8,348 nt of DNA from Candidatus Cloacimonadota bacterium (GCA_014384665.1 JACNFI010000006.1:1-8348); one strand, 5' to 3'. Numbered from the stretch's first letter, positions 1-6,603 are shown. The notes: generated by a model from the letters alone, not told the origin. Numbers and translations are program-made.

Positions 1-287
1 CCACTAAGTTTGCCTTGAATCAGAATTATCCGAATCCATTCAGCACTTCAACCACCATCTCCTTCGTTATCAGCCACAGAGGCACAGAGAACACAGAGAT
101 AAATATCTATAATATCAAAGGACAAAAGATCAAAACCTTTTCAAATCTCCAAATCAACAAATCTCCAAATCAACAAATTATCTGGGATGGAAAAGATGAG
201 AATGGAAAACCAGTGTCCAGTGGAATTTACTTCTATAAATTAAATATTAAAAATTCACCGATAAAAAAAATGCTCCTACTTCGTTAA
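1..287 (+). CDS. C-terminal fragment of a secreted protein: type IX-like sorting domain
   Basis: This is the 3' end of a gene that begins before the window. The open frame runs in from base 3 (Thr-Lys-Phe-Ala-Leu ahead of NQNYPNPF), so the TTG at 15 is an internal Leu codon, not a start. What is visible is about 95 residues forming one C-terminal sorting domain: NYPNPF, a TTISF strand, IYNIKGQKIKTF, WDGKDENGKPVSSGIYFYKL and a KKMLLLR tail. In the Bacteroidota and relatives such domains (Por secretion/type IX CTD family, overlapping the FlgD Ig-like fold) direct a signal-peptide-bearing protein across the outer membrane and are usually cleaved or anchored. The function of the missing upstream part cannot be known. 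Two loops are encoded by repetitive DNA (75-98 and 142-178). The gene ends 75 bases before the next start. Confidence 0.88.
   Translation, partial: TKFALNQNYPNPFSTSTTISFVISHRGTENTEINIYNIKGQKIKTFSNLQINKSPNQQIIWDGKDENGKPVSSGIYFYKLNIKNSPIKKMLLLR
75..98 (+). repeat. Three CACAGAG direct repeats inside the sorting-domain coding region
   Basis: The heptamer CACAGAG occurs at 75-81, 83-89 and 92-98 with 1-2 base spacers. It encodes the loop HRGTENTE between the first beta strand and IYNIKGQ of the sorting domain. The irregular 8 and 9 base periods are more like a dispersed intergenic repeat than coding drift. Similar CACAGAG-rich strings are, to my recollection, common dispersed repeats in environmental bacterial genomes; this was not searched. 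Confidence 0.75.
142..178 (+). repeat. 16-bp tandem repeat (2.3 perfect copies) within CDS
   Basis: The unit CAAATCTCCAAATCAA is at 142-157, repeated exactly at 158-173, with a partial third copy (CAAAT) at 174-178. It encodes the loop SNLQINKSPNQQ between IKTF and WDGKD. The period is not a multiple of three, so the two copies are read in different frames and give different peptides. Gain or loss of one unit would shift the frame of the essential C-terminal tail. Confidence 0.9.
183..209 (+). repeat. 27-bp segment shared exactly with the gene 3 sorting domain
   Basis: These 27 bases, coding for WDGKDENGK, are identical to 4938-4964 in gene 3. The first 15 bases also match 1527-1541 in gene 2. 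Upstream, 21-43 matches 4770-4792 at 22 of 23 positions (NYPNPF region). Identity at synonymous sites suggests recent duplication or gene conversion between sorting modules. Confidence 0.8.
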
Positions 288-350
288 AACTTCCTCCTTC
301 ATCAAAACTAAGAAGGACAGGTTGTAGGATAAATTTTAATTAAGTAAAAA

Positions 351-355
351 AAGGA
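351..355 (+). promoter_or_regulatory. Shine-Dalgarno site of gene 2
   Basis: AAGGA lies 7 bases upstream of the ATG at 363. It supports that start, which is also the one giving a complete signal peptide. Confidence 0.65.
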
Positions 356-362
356 AAATAGC

Positions 363-1667
363 ATGAAAAAAAAATATTTCTTAATTATTTTAATACTTAT
401 TTTATTTTACTCTTTTTGTTATGCACAGGACTACTGGGAGACGATTTTTAGTTCTGGTTCAAGTATAAACTGTATCGTTAAAAATTCCATCGGATATCTA
501 TTTGCTGGCACAACGAGTAATGGATTATACAGATCAGTTGACAATGGGGTAAATTGGGAGCAAACAAGTTTTGATGAATGTTGTGCTACAATAATATCAA
601 ATTCTGATACTTTATATGCAGGTAATCATTTAGGTATATTTATATCAACGGATAATGGGACATCTTGGACTCAAACAGGCTATACTTCCAATTCTCATAT
701 TATTTCAATTGATTCCAATGATAATATCTTTGTTGGTTTCTGGGGAGGAATATGTAAATCCAGCGATAATGGAGCAAGCTGGGAATTAGTTCTTTCATTT
801 TCAAATTGTGAAGTAACAAATACGATTGTTGAGAATTCAGAAGGGATATTATTTGCAGGAACAACACATTTTTTAGGTGGTGGTGGAGTTTATCGCTCAA
901 CAGATCAGGGTGATAACTGGGAACATATTGGATTGGAATATGAATATATTTCATCTTTGGCTATAAATTCAAATGATGAGATATTTGCTGGCAGCCGTGG
1001 ACAGCATTATGAATATGGCGGTGGTGTTTTCCGTTCTTCCGATAATGGAGAAACCTGGACAGAGTTATGTGATGATGTTTTGGTAACTTCTATTGCTATT
1101 AATTCAGAAGAAAAGATTTTTATCGGTTGCTCGGATTTAGATGGATATAATGGTGCTGTTCATTTTTCTGGGGATAATGGTGAAAGTTGGGATTTAATTG
1201 AATCTGAAATAATGCCACCGACTACAGGGATTGAATTTATTACAATTTCAGAAGATGATTATATATATGCAATAAGTTATGAAAGCATAAATCATATTTT
1301 CCGAAGTGTTCAATCAACTGTTGGAATAGACGATTCTTCAATACAAGAAATAACAGATATTAAATTAAGCAATTTTCCCAATCCATTTACTTCATACACA
1401 AGAATCTCTTATCAATTATCTCATACTGTGAAAGAAGGTGTAGTAGAAATTTACAATATTAAAGGACAGTTGATAAAAACATTGATTAACAACCAAACAC
1501 AGAAAGGAGGTTATTATGAAATAATATGGGATGGAAAAGATCAACATCAAAATCAGGTATCATCAGGCGTTTATCTGTACAGGATATCCGCCAAAGGCGG
1601 ATCCTCCTCAGGAGGAAAATCTGATGATTTTATATCAGAAATGAACAAAATGATTTTAATCAAGTAA
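363..1667 (+). CDS. Secreted Asp-box beta-propeller protein with type IX-like sorting domain
   Basis: A 434-residue secreted protein. Residues 1-22 are a signal peptide (MKKK, a hydrophobic Ile/Leu core, then CYAQ before DYWE). Residues about 23-315 contain six Asp-box motifs (SxDxGxxW): S58-W65, S95-W102, S133-W140, S179-W186, S225-W232 and S269-W276, spaced 37-46 residues apart, as in blades of BNR/sortilin-type beta-propellers. Such propellers occur in sialidases and glycosidases but also in many non-enzymatic surface proteins. I see no sialidase RIP motif or catalytic set, so a binding or structural role is more likely than hydrolysis. A linker (316-333) leads to a sorting domain (about 334-434: NFPNPF, IYNIKGQ, WDGKD, SSGVYLY, NKMILIK). 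Residues about 408-424 are an extra Gly/Ser-rich insert encoded by palindromic DNA (1586-1639). The next gene follows after 15 bases, so the two are probably cotranscribed. The specific ligand is unknown. Confidence 0.9.
   Translation: MKKKYFLIILILILFYSFCYAQDYWETIFSSGSSINCIVKNSIGYLFAGTTSNGLYRSVDNGVNWEQTSFDECCATIISNSDTLYAGNHLGIFISTDNGTSWTQTGYTSNSHIISIDSNDNIFVGFWGGICKSSDNGASWELVLSFSNCEVTNTIVENSEGILFAGTTHFLGGGGVYRSTDQGDNWEHIGLEYEYISSLAINSNDEIFAGSRGQHYEYGGGVFRSSDNGETWTELCDDVLVTSIAINSEEKIFIGCSDLDGYNGAVHFSGDNGESWDLIESEIMPPTTGIEFITISEDDYIYAISYESINHIFRSVQSTVGIDDSSIQEITDIKLSNFPNPFTSYTRISYQLSHTVKEGVVEIYNIKGQLIKTLINNQTQKGGYYEIIWDGKDQHQNQVSSGVYLYRISAKGGSSSGGKSDDFISEMNKMILIK
1586..1639 (+). repeat. Cluster of back-to-back palindromes in frame within the sorting domain
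   Basis: Successive perfect inverted repeats run end to end: ATCCGCC/GGCGGAT (1586-1592 and 1596-1602, 3-base loop), TCCTCCT/AGGAGGA (1602-1608 and 1610-1616), AAAATC/GATTTT (1616-1621 and 1626-1631), and an overlapping TCTGAT/ATCAGA (1620-1625 and 1634-1639). They encode residues about 408-424, including KGGSSSGGKSDD, between the YLYRIS strand and the final NKMILIK. The two other sorting domains in the window have only about 8-10 residues here, so this reads as an in-frame insertion of a small palindromic element. Confidence 0.8.
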
Positions 1668-1668
1668 A

Positions 1669-1674
1669 AAGGAG
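1669..1674 (+). promoter_or_regulatory. Shine-Dalgarno site of gene 3
   Basis: AAGGAG lies in the 15-base gap right after the gene 2 stop and 8 bases before the ATG at 1683. It fixes that start and suggests translation from a shared transcript. Confidence 0.75.
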
Positions 1675-1682
1675 AAATTATT

Positions 1683-4600
1683 ATGATTAAAAGAAATGTA
1701 TTATTAATAATCGTTGTAATTATCTGGGTTTCTTCATTAAATGCTCAGATAATAAATCTTAATCCGGATCCAAACGGAGAACCATGGTATGTAGGTGATC
1801 TCTCTGAAATCACACCTGAGATTCAAGCAAGATTAGATTCCATACCTGAAATGATTATTTCCGAAGTATCTTTACATCGTGTTCTTAGAGATGTTGTTGA
1901 TAATTCTAATGAGATTTACTTTCCGCCGATATTTCAGCAACAAGGTGGAAGTTGTGCACAAGCAGCCGGAGTATATTACACTTTTACATATGAAATAAAC
2001 AGATTAAGAAATTTACCTTCCGATGTCGAAGAAAACATGTATCCAACTCATTATACATATAATTATTTGAATCATGGGGATAATAGTTGTGGTTCTACAT
2101 TTATTGATGGCTGGCTGATAATAAAAATATACAGTGGGTGTCCCACTGTAGCTACTTGGGAAGGTATTGCAGGTTTAGATTATAAATGGATGACCGGATA
2201 TGACAAATACTATTCTGCAACGCAAAATCGTTCGATATCTGAAAATTATATAAATATTGAAACACCTGAAGGTTTAGATCTTCTGAAACAATGGATAGAC
2301 CATCATAATGTAGGTGCTGATGTTGGTGGTATAGCTTGCTTTGGCGTTTATTGGAGTGGTTACCAAACAGATGTTTTACCACCGGAGAGTGCCGAAGCGG
2401 GAAAAAGTATTTTTACACAATTGGGCACAAATCCAAATTCAGGTCATGCTTTAACATTTGTCGGTTATAATGATGGTGTGATGTATGATTTTGATGGTAA
2501 TGGTCAATTCACAGATGATGAGATTGGTGCTTTTAAAATTGCTAATAGTTGGGGTGATCACTGGCCAACTGAAAATGATGAAGGTTTTTGTTATCTGCCA
2601 TATTGGTTAGTACTCGAAGGTGGTAGTCCCTGGATGCGTAATGCTTATACGATAGAACCTATAGAAAATCATATTCCTCAAATGACATTCAAGGTAACAA
2701 TGACTCATTCTGCCAGAAATAAAATAAATATTAAAGCTGGGATTTCGGAAGATATAACTCTTACGGTACCATATGAAATGAATACTCAACGGTATATGGC
2801 TTATAATTTCCGTGATGGTGGATTATTACCAATGCAGGGAATTTCGGATGAACCAATTGAAATTGGTTTGGATATATCATCAATAATAGAAGAAACAACA
2901 CCGAATAAATTCTTTCTTGTTATTGATGAGGATGATGAGGATGACCAATATAATGGTGAAATTATTAATTTTTCAATTATAGATTATCGAGATGGTGAAG
3001 AATTTGAAATTTCCTATCCGGAAACAAATGTTCAGATTTTAAATGATACATCTACAATTCTTCCAATTACAATTTTCTTACCACATGAAATAAGCGAAGA
3101 TATGCTTATTGAGGATTTTATATATATTCGAGGAGATACTCATGTTTTACAAGGAGCTGAATTAACTTTTGCAAGTTATACTAAAGTATATTTAATTGAT
3201 GGCAGACTGATTGTTGATGAAGGTGCATCTCTTATTATAGAAGATCGAGTTATATTTACAGGAAACAATGTAACAATACCTGCTGATGAAACCAATCCCG
3301 AAGAAATACTAGGAGATCGTATTGAAATTTATGGAGAACTATCAATCGATGATAATGTTCTATTCACAGCACCGGAAGATAAATCCTGGGATGGACTTTA
3401 TCTTTACAATAACACTTCAGTTGTTACTATAAACAATGTAACCTTTGAGAGATGCAAACTTCACAATGAATCTAAACGGTTAGATATTGGTAATAGCACC
3501 TTTATAAATTCTCATATTGAACAACTCGGGAATAGACTTTATCTTTCCAATTCTAGTTTTGTTAACTCAAGTATAAATAGCAACTATTTGGCACCTCCAC
3601 CTCCGCCATGTCCATTACCAAGTATAAATATTTCTGATTGCTCATTTATTGGTTGTGATAATTATGCTGTTTCAATCACTGGATACGACCGCTATGAGTT
3701 ATGTGATAACGAGATATCAGAATGTGGTGGCGGATTTTATATTTATGAAAGTGGCGCTCCGAGAGCTCGTATAATATCAAATAACACCATAGAAAATAAT
3801 GTGGGCTGTGGTATTATGCTTTATCATTCTTATGCTGATATTTTGCACCATAATAGTATTATTGATAACTCAATGGGGATTTTTGCAATACATTCAAGTT
3901 CAATGAGAATCGTCGGTGATGTGAATCCTCCTTATTCTCTCATTCAAGATAACATTAATCAAGAGATCGCGTTTGATGGAGATAGTTATCCGGAAGAAAC
4001 TTACCATAATAAAATAATAGATGATGTCTATGATGAAGGGACCTTAGATCAATATTTAATGGCATTTTTTGAGTTTATCCCGGTTCCTCCATTTGAGTTG
4101 AATGTAGAAGATAATTACTGGGGAGTAGATTATGGAGATCATCGTTTCTTTCCAAGCGATTATTTTGATTATATTCCTATATGGAATCCTGGCACTCCAG
4201 AATCTCCAGAGAATTCTTCGCCAGGACAATTATATGCAGAAGCAGATTCGTTAATTGAACAAGAAAACTATGAGCAGGCAAAATTGGTTTATAAAGATAT
4301 TATTGAACTATATCCAGAAAGTAAGTATGCAATTTTCAGTATGAGAAACCTATTGCCCTTAGAAACTGTGTCTGGCCAGGATTTCTCTTCACTTCAGGGA
4401 TATTATCTCACTGACCCGAATTGTAACTATGATTCTGAGAGAAGTAAGTTAAGCTCATATTTAGCAAACTATTGTAAAATCAAGCTTAAGAACTATCCAG
4501 AAGCAATATCTTTCTTTGAGGATATAATAGAGAATCCTGATACGGAATTAGATTCTGTTTATGCAGTTATTGATGCTGGTTATACATATTTGCTTATGGA

Positions 4601-5045
4601 AGATGATAGTGTTAGAGCATCATACATTGGCAGGATAGCAGAATTGAAGCCGAAATCAGTGGCAGAGTTTGAATCTACAAGAGATAGATTACTGGCAAAG
4701 GTGCTTGGTATTCCAGAAGATGATGAGGATGAAGAAGAGATTATTCCAGAAAACATCTTTTACCTTGGCCAGAATTATCCTAATCCATTCAGTTCTTCAA
4801 CCATAATTTCATTTAATTTAGCCACGAACTACACGAACTTACACGAACAGGCACGAATAAGAATTTATAATATAAAAGGTCAACTGGTGAAAACTTTCCG
4901 AATCCCGAATCCCGAATCCCAAACCCCTAATATCGTTTGGGATGGAAAAGATGAGAATGGAAAAAATGTTTCAAGTGGTATTTATCTCTATAACCTCTCT
5001 GTAGGTAAGAAAAATATTACTAAAAAAATGATAATATTAAGATAA
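1683..5045 (+). CDS. Secreted C1 (papain-like) cysteine protease with beta-helix, TPR-like and sorting domains
   Basis: A 1120-residue secreted multidomain protease. Residues 1-22 are a signal peptide (MIKR, hydrophobic core, NAQ). The papain-family domain spans about 77-325: oxyanion Gln85 six residues before catalytic Cys91 (QQQGGSCAQA), catalytic His255 (NSGHALTFVGY) and Asn288 (KIANSWG). All four hallmark residues are present, so it is predicted active. Residues 331-480 are beta-rich with an acidic DEDDEDD stretch (415-421). Residues about 485-820 look like a right-handed parallel beta-helix, with Asn-rich repeats such as ISNNTIENN and HHNSIIDNS, broken by a proline run near 638-645. Residues about 847-990 are TPR-like helices (YAEADSLIEQENYEQAKLVY and NYPEAISFFEDII). 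An acidic linker precedes the sorting domain (1024-1120). The protein probably degrades or processes extracellular protein at the cell surface. The beta-helix may bind polysaccharide, which is inference. It is a probable operon partner of the upstream propeller gene. Confidence 0.92.
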   Translation: MIKRNVLLIIVVIIWVSSLNAQIINLNPDPNGEPWYVGDLSEITPEIQARLDSIPEMIISEVSLHRVLRDVVDNSNEIYFPPIFQQQGGSCAQAAGVYYTFTYEINRLRNLPSDVEENMYPTHYTYNYLNHGDNSCGSTFIDGWLIIKIYSGCPTVATWEGIAGLDYKWMTGYDKYYSATQNRSISENYINIETPEGLDLLKQWIDHHNVGADVGGIACFGVYWSGYQTDVLPPESAEAGKSIFTQLGTNPNSGHALTFVGYNDGVMYDFDGNGQFTDDEIGAFKIANSWGDHWPTENDEGFCYLPYWLVLEGGSPWMRNAYTIEPIENHIPQMTFKVTMTHSARNKINIKAGISEDITLTVPYEMNTQRYMAYNFRDGGLLPMQGISDEPIEIGLDISSIIEETTPNKFFLVIDEDDEDDQYNGEIINFSIIDYRDGEEFEISYPETNVQILNDTSTILPITIFLPHEISEDMLIEDFIYIRGDTHVLQGAELTFASYTKVYLIDGRLIVDEGASLIIEDRVIFTGNNVTIPADETNPEEILGDRIEIYGELSIDDNVLFTAPEDKSWDGLYLYNNTSVVTINNVTFERCKLHNESKRLDIGNSTFINSHIEQLGNRLYLSNSSFVNSSINSNYLAPPPPPCPLPSINISDCSFIGCDNYAVSITGYDRYELCDNEISECGGGFYIYESGAPRARIISNNTIENNVGCGIMLYHSYADILHHNSIIDNSMGIFAIHSSSMRIVGDVNPPYSLIQDNINQEIAFDGDSYPEETYHNKIIDDVYDEGTLDQYLMAFFEFIPVPPFELNVEDNYWGVDYGDHRFFPSDYFDYIPIWNPGTPESPENSSPGQLYAEADSLIEQENYEQAKLVYKDIIELYPESKYAIFSMRNLLPLETVSGQDFSSLQGYYLTDPNCNYDSERSKLSSYLANYCKIKLKNYPEAISFFEDIIENPDTELDSVYAVIDAGYTYLLMEDDSVRASYIGRIAELKPKSVAEFESTRDRLLAKVLGIPEDDEDEEEIIPENIFYLGQNYPNPFSSSTIISFNLATNYTNLHEQARIRIYNIKGQLVKTFRIPNPESQTPNIVWDGKDENGKNVSSGIYLYNLSVGKKNITKKMIILR
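4823..4857 (+). repeat. Four CACGAA direct repeats in the sorting-domain coding region
   Basis: CACGAA occurs at 4823, 4832, 4842 and 4852 (periods 9, 10, 10). It encodes ATNYTNLHEQARI, the loop between the first strand and IYNIKGQ. This is the same loop filled by the CACAGAG repeats in gene 1, and both arrays open with GCCAC. Confidence 0.8.
4898..4925 (+). repeat. 7-bp tandem repeat CCGAATC within CDS
   Basis: Three perfect copies of CCGAATC (4898-4904, 4905-4911, 4912-4918) are followed by a degraded copy CCAAACC (4919-4925). They encode RIPNPESQTP between VKTF and IVWDGKD, the same loop occupied by the 16-bp repeat in gene 1. Because seven is not a multiple of three, each copy is read in a different frame. 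Confidence 0.88.
4938..4964 (+). repeat. 27-bp segment shared exactly with the gene 1 sorting domain
   Basis: Identical to 183-209 and coding for the same WDGKDENGK motif. With the near-identical block at 4770-4792, it brackets the loops that differ most between the two sorting domains. Confidence 0.8.
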
Positions 5046-5108
5046 ATTAAGAAGAGGTTTGATTGAGGGGTTTTATTATAAGCCCTGCAATTCTGATAAG
5101 AAATTAAT

Positions 5109-6587
5109 ATGCCAGATATATTTTATATTTCTACTATTAAAGCAATAAAAACTTTATCTTCAGATAGAAGATTGAAGATGCTTCGCTATCTTGTTGATAA
5201 AGAATATTCTACACAAGAATTAGCTGAAATTTTCAACATTAAACCAAATGTGCTATGGTATGATGTGAAGCAACTTGAAGAGAACGGATTGATTGAACTA
5301 ATCCGTTCAGAGCAAGTAAGAGGAACTGTTAAGAAATACTATCGTGCTGTTGCAAAAAATTTCTTTGTGGATGTTTCACTCGGTGCAGCTAACCTTAATG
5401 ATTCAAAAATAATACAAAATTTCATTAATCAAGAAATAGAAGATTGGCGCCGAGAAAAAATTATTAAAATTAGCTTCAAAAAAATAGCACACAAAATAAT
5501 CAAACAAAATCTTGGTATTAAAGAAAACGAAGTTGTTGCTATTAGTTATCAGCCAATGCATCAAAAATTGGTGGAAGACCTTATGGTAGAAATTGCTAAA
5601 AATGGTGCTTATGCTATTCCTATATTCTGGTCAAAAAGAATTGAATCCAATTACATCAAAAATGTTCCGATAAAGTTTGCTACCAAAGATGTTATCAGCG
5701 ATTTCTTAATAGATAAAATTGATGTTCATATAATATTCTCCGGTGAATTTTTAGACGAAGATGACGAAGAGCAACTTTCTCCAGAATTAATTGAAAAAAG
5801 CAATCAGATTGAAGAGATTAAAAGAAAAAATATTCGTAAAACTTTCCAGACTAAGGTAAGATACTTAACCATAGATACCTTGCAAAATAGTCCTTTATCA
5901 GATGTGAGTCCAGAAATCAGGAGTGAAATGTACTGGAAATCTCTTTATATCAATTCCGAGTCACTAAAAAAAGAATGTAAATTTGTTCAAAAAAAATTAC
6001 AATCAGCCCGATATATTGAAATAAAAGATGACAATGGAGGTAAATTAAAAATAACTCTACCCAAACAAAGAACTATCAAAATTAAAGATGGTATTGCAAA
6101 TTTACAATCAACAGACTCTGAACTTCCGGGTGGTATGGTCGTCACCCTACTTGTCCCCTCCCCGATTATCCCCGCGGACGCGGGGACCAGGATAATCGGG
6201 GATGGAAGCATTGATGGTGAATTCCATACTGATTTTGCATATTTGTTTGATAAAAAATTTGAAGATGTCTTTATCAAAATAGAAAAAGGAAAATTAAAAA
6301 CCATAAAATCAAATAATAATGAGATACAAAAAATGTTTGACAATGCTGAAGGTGATAAGGATGTAGTTGGTTCATTTTGTATAGGCCTTAATCCTGCACT
6401 GTATCAGAATATTGGTCATCCCTTTATTAATTCAAAAATATATGGTGCTATTAGCTTACAAGTGGGTTGGGATGAATTGGAGTCAAGTAAAGTGGATTCT
6501 GATATGATAGCACAATTCTTTATGCTGAATAAAACCATTAAGGTTGATGGTTCTATTTTATTTGAAAAAGGAAAGTTATATCAATAA
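5109..6587 (+). CDS. ArsR-like winged helix fused to a degenerate M29-aminopeptidase-like domain
   Basis: A 492-residue protein without signal peptide or membrane segment, so cytoplasmic. Residues about 8-80 are a winged helix of ArsR type (LSSDRRLKMLRYL, STQELAEIFNIKPNVLWYDVKQLEENGLIELI, then a wing ending in YYRAV). Residues about 118-492 resemble the M29 metallo-aminopeptidase fold: a Rossmann-like part (LVEDLMVEIAKNGAYAIPIFW), LPGGMVVT (family LPxGEVFT), VGSFCIGLNP (family GExxIGxNP), GAISLQVG (family GxxHxxxG) and VDSDMI (family HxDMI). By this hand alignment the usual ligands Glu, Glu, His and His are Met343, Ser422, Ser449 and Asp463, and only Asp465 is kept. It is therefore probably not a standard metallopeptidase and may be a ligand-sensing regulator; that role is inference. 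Residues about 350-366 come from an inserted palindrome. There is no strong ribosome site before the ATG. The 63-base upstream gap and 26-base downstream gap allow cotranscription with the C25 protease gene. Confidence 0.78.
   Translation: MPDIFYISTIKAIKTLSSDRRLKMLRYLVDKEYSTQELAEIFNIKPNVLWYDVKQLEENGLIELIRSEQVRGTVKKYYRAVAKNFFVDVSLGAANLNDSKIIQNFINQEIEDWRREKIIKISFKKIAHKIIKQNLGIKENEVVAISYQPMHQKLVEDLMVEIAKNGAYAIPIFWSKRIESNYIKNVPIKFATKDVISDFLIDKIDVHIIFSGEFLDEDDEEQLSPELIEKSNQIEEIKRKNIRKTFQTKVRYLTIDTLQNSPLSDVSPEIRSEMYWKSLYINSESLKKECKFVQKKLQSARYIEIKDDNGGKLKITLPKQRTIKIKDGIANLQSTDSELPGGMVVTLLVPSPIIPADAGTRIIGDGSIDGEFHTDFAYLFDKKFEDVFIKIEKGKLKTIKSNNNEIQKMFDNAEGDKDVVGSFCIGLNPALYQNIGHPFINSKIYGAISLQVGWDELESSKVDSDMIAQFFMLNKTIKVDGSILFEKGKLYQ
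6159..6202 (+). repeat. GC-rich nested palindrome in frame within the M29-like domain
   Basis: Outer arms TCCCCGATTATCC (6159-6171) and GGATAATCGGGGA (6190-6202) are perfect over 13 bases. An inner hairpin CCCCGCG/CGCGGGG (6170-6176 and 6179-6185) sits between them. The element is far more GC-rich than its surroundings and reads through as PSPIIPADAGTRIIGDG (residues 350-366). The M29 family has only a few residues between LPxGEVFT and the following GSxxG strand, so this looks like an insertion of a palindromic repeat element that kept the frame. Confidence 0.85.
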
Positions 6588-6603
6588 AATAAAAATAATA
6601 AGT

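Noticed and set aside
75..178. CRISPR array
   Set aside because: Units are only 7-16 bases, with no unique spacers of regular length, and lie in an intact coding frame.
295..317. Possible terminator hairpin TCCTTC/GAAGGA after gene 1
   Set aside because: Only a 6-bp stem with an 11-base loop and no following T run; too weak to call.
1504..1518. Very strong Shine-Dalgarno AAGGAGG followed by ATG at 1516
   Set aside because: The ATG is out of frame with gene 2 and reads Met-Lys-stop, so it is not a gene start. AAAGGAGGT here simply codes for the KGG of a sorting-domain loop.
363..1667. Sialidase assignment for the Asp-box protein
   Set aside because: Asp boxes alone do not define sialidases; the RIP motif and catalytic Arg/Tyr/Glu arrangement were not visible.
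5060..5090. Promoter- or terminator-like sequence between genes 3 and 4 (TTGATT, TATAAG, AGGG/CCCT)
   Set aside because: The spacing between the boxes is about 12 bases rather than 17, and the stem has only 4 pairs; chance is sufficient in AT-rich DNA.
5987..6343. 118-codon open frame on the - strand over the palindrome
   Set aside because: Antisense shadow of the winged-helix/M29-like gene; it resembles no family and has no supporting start context.
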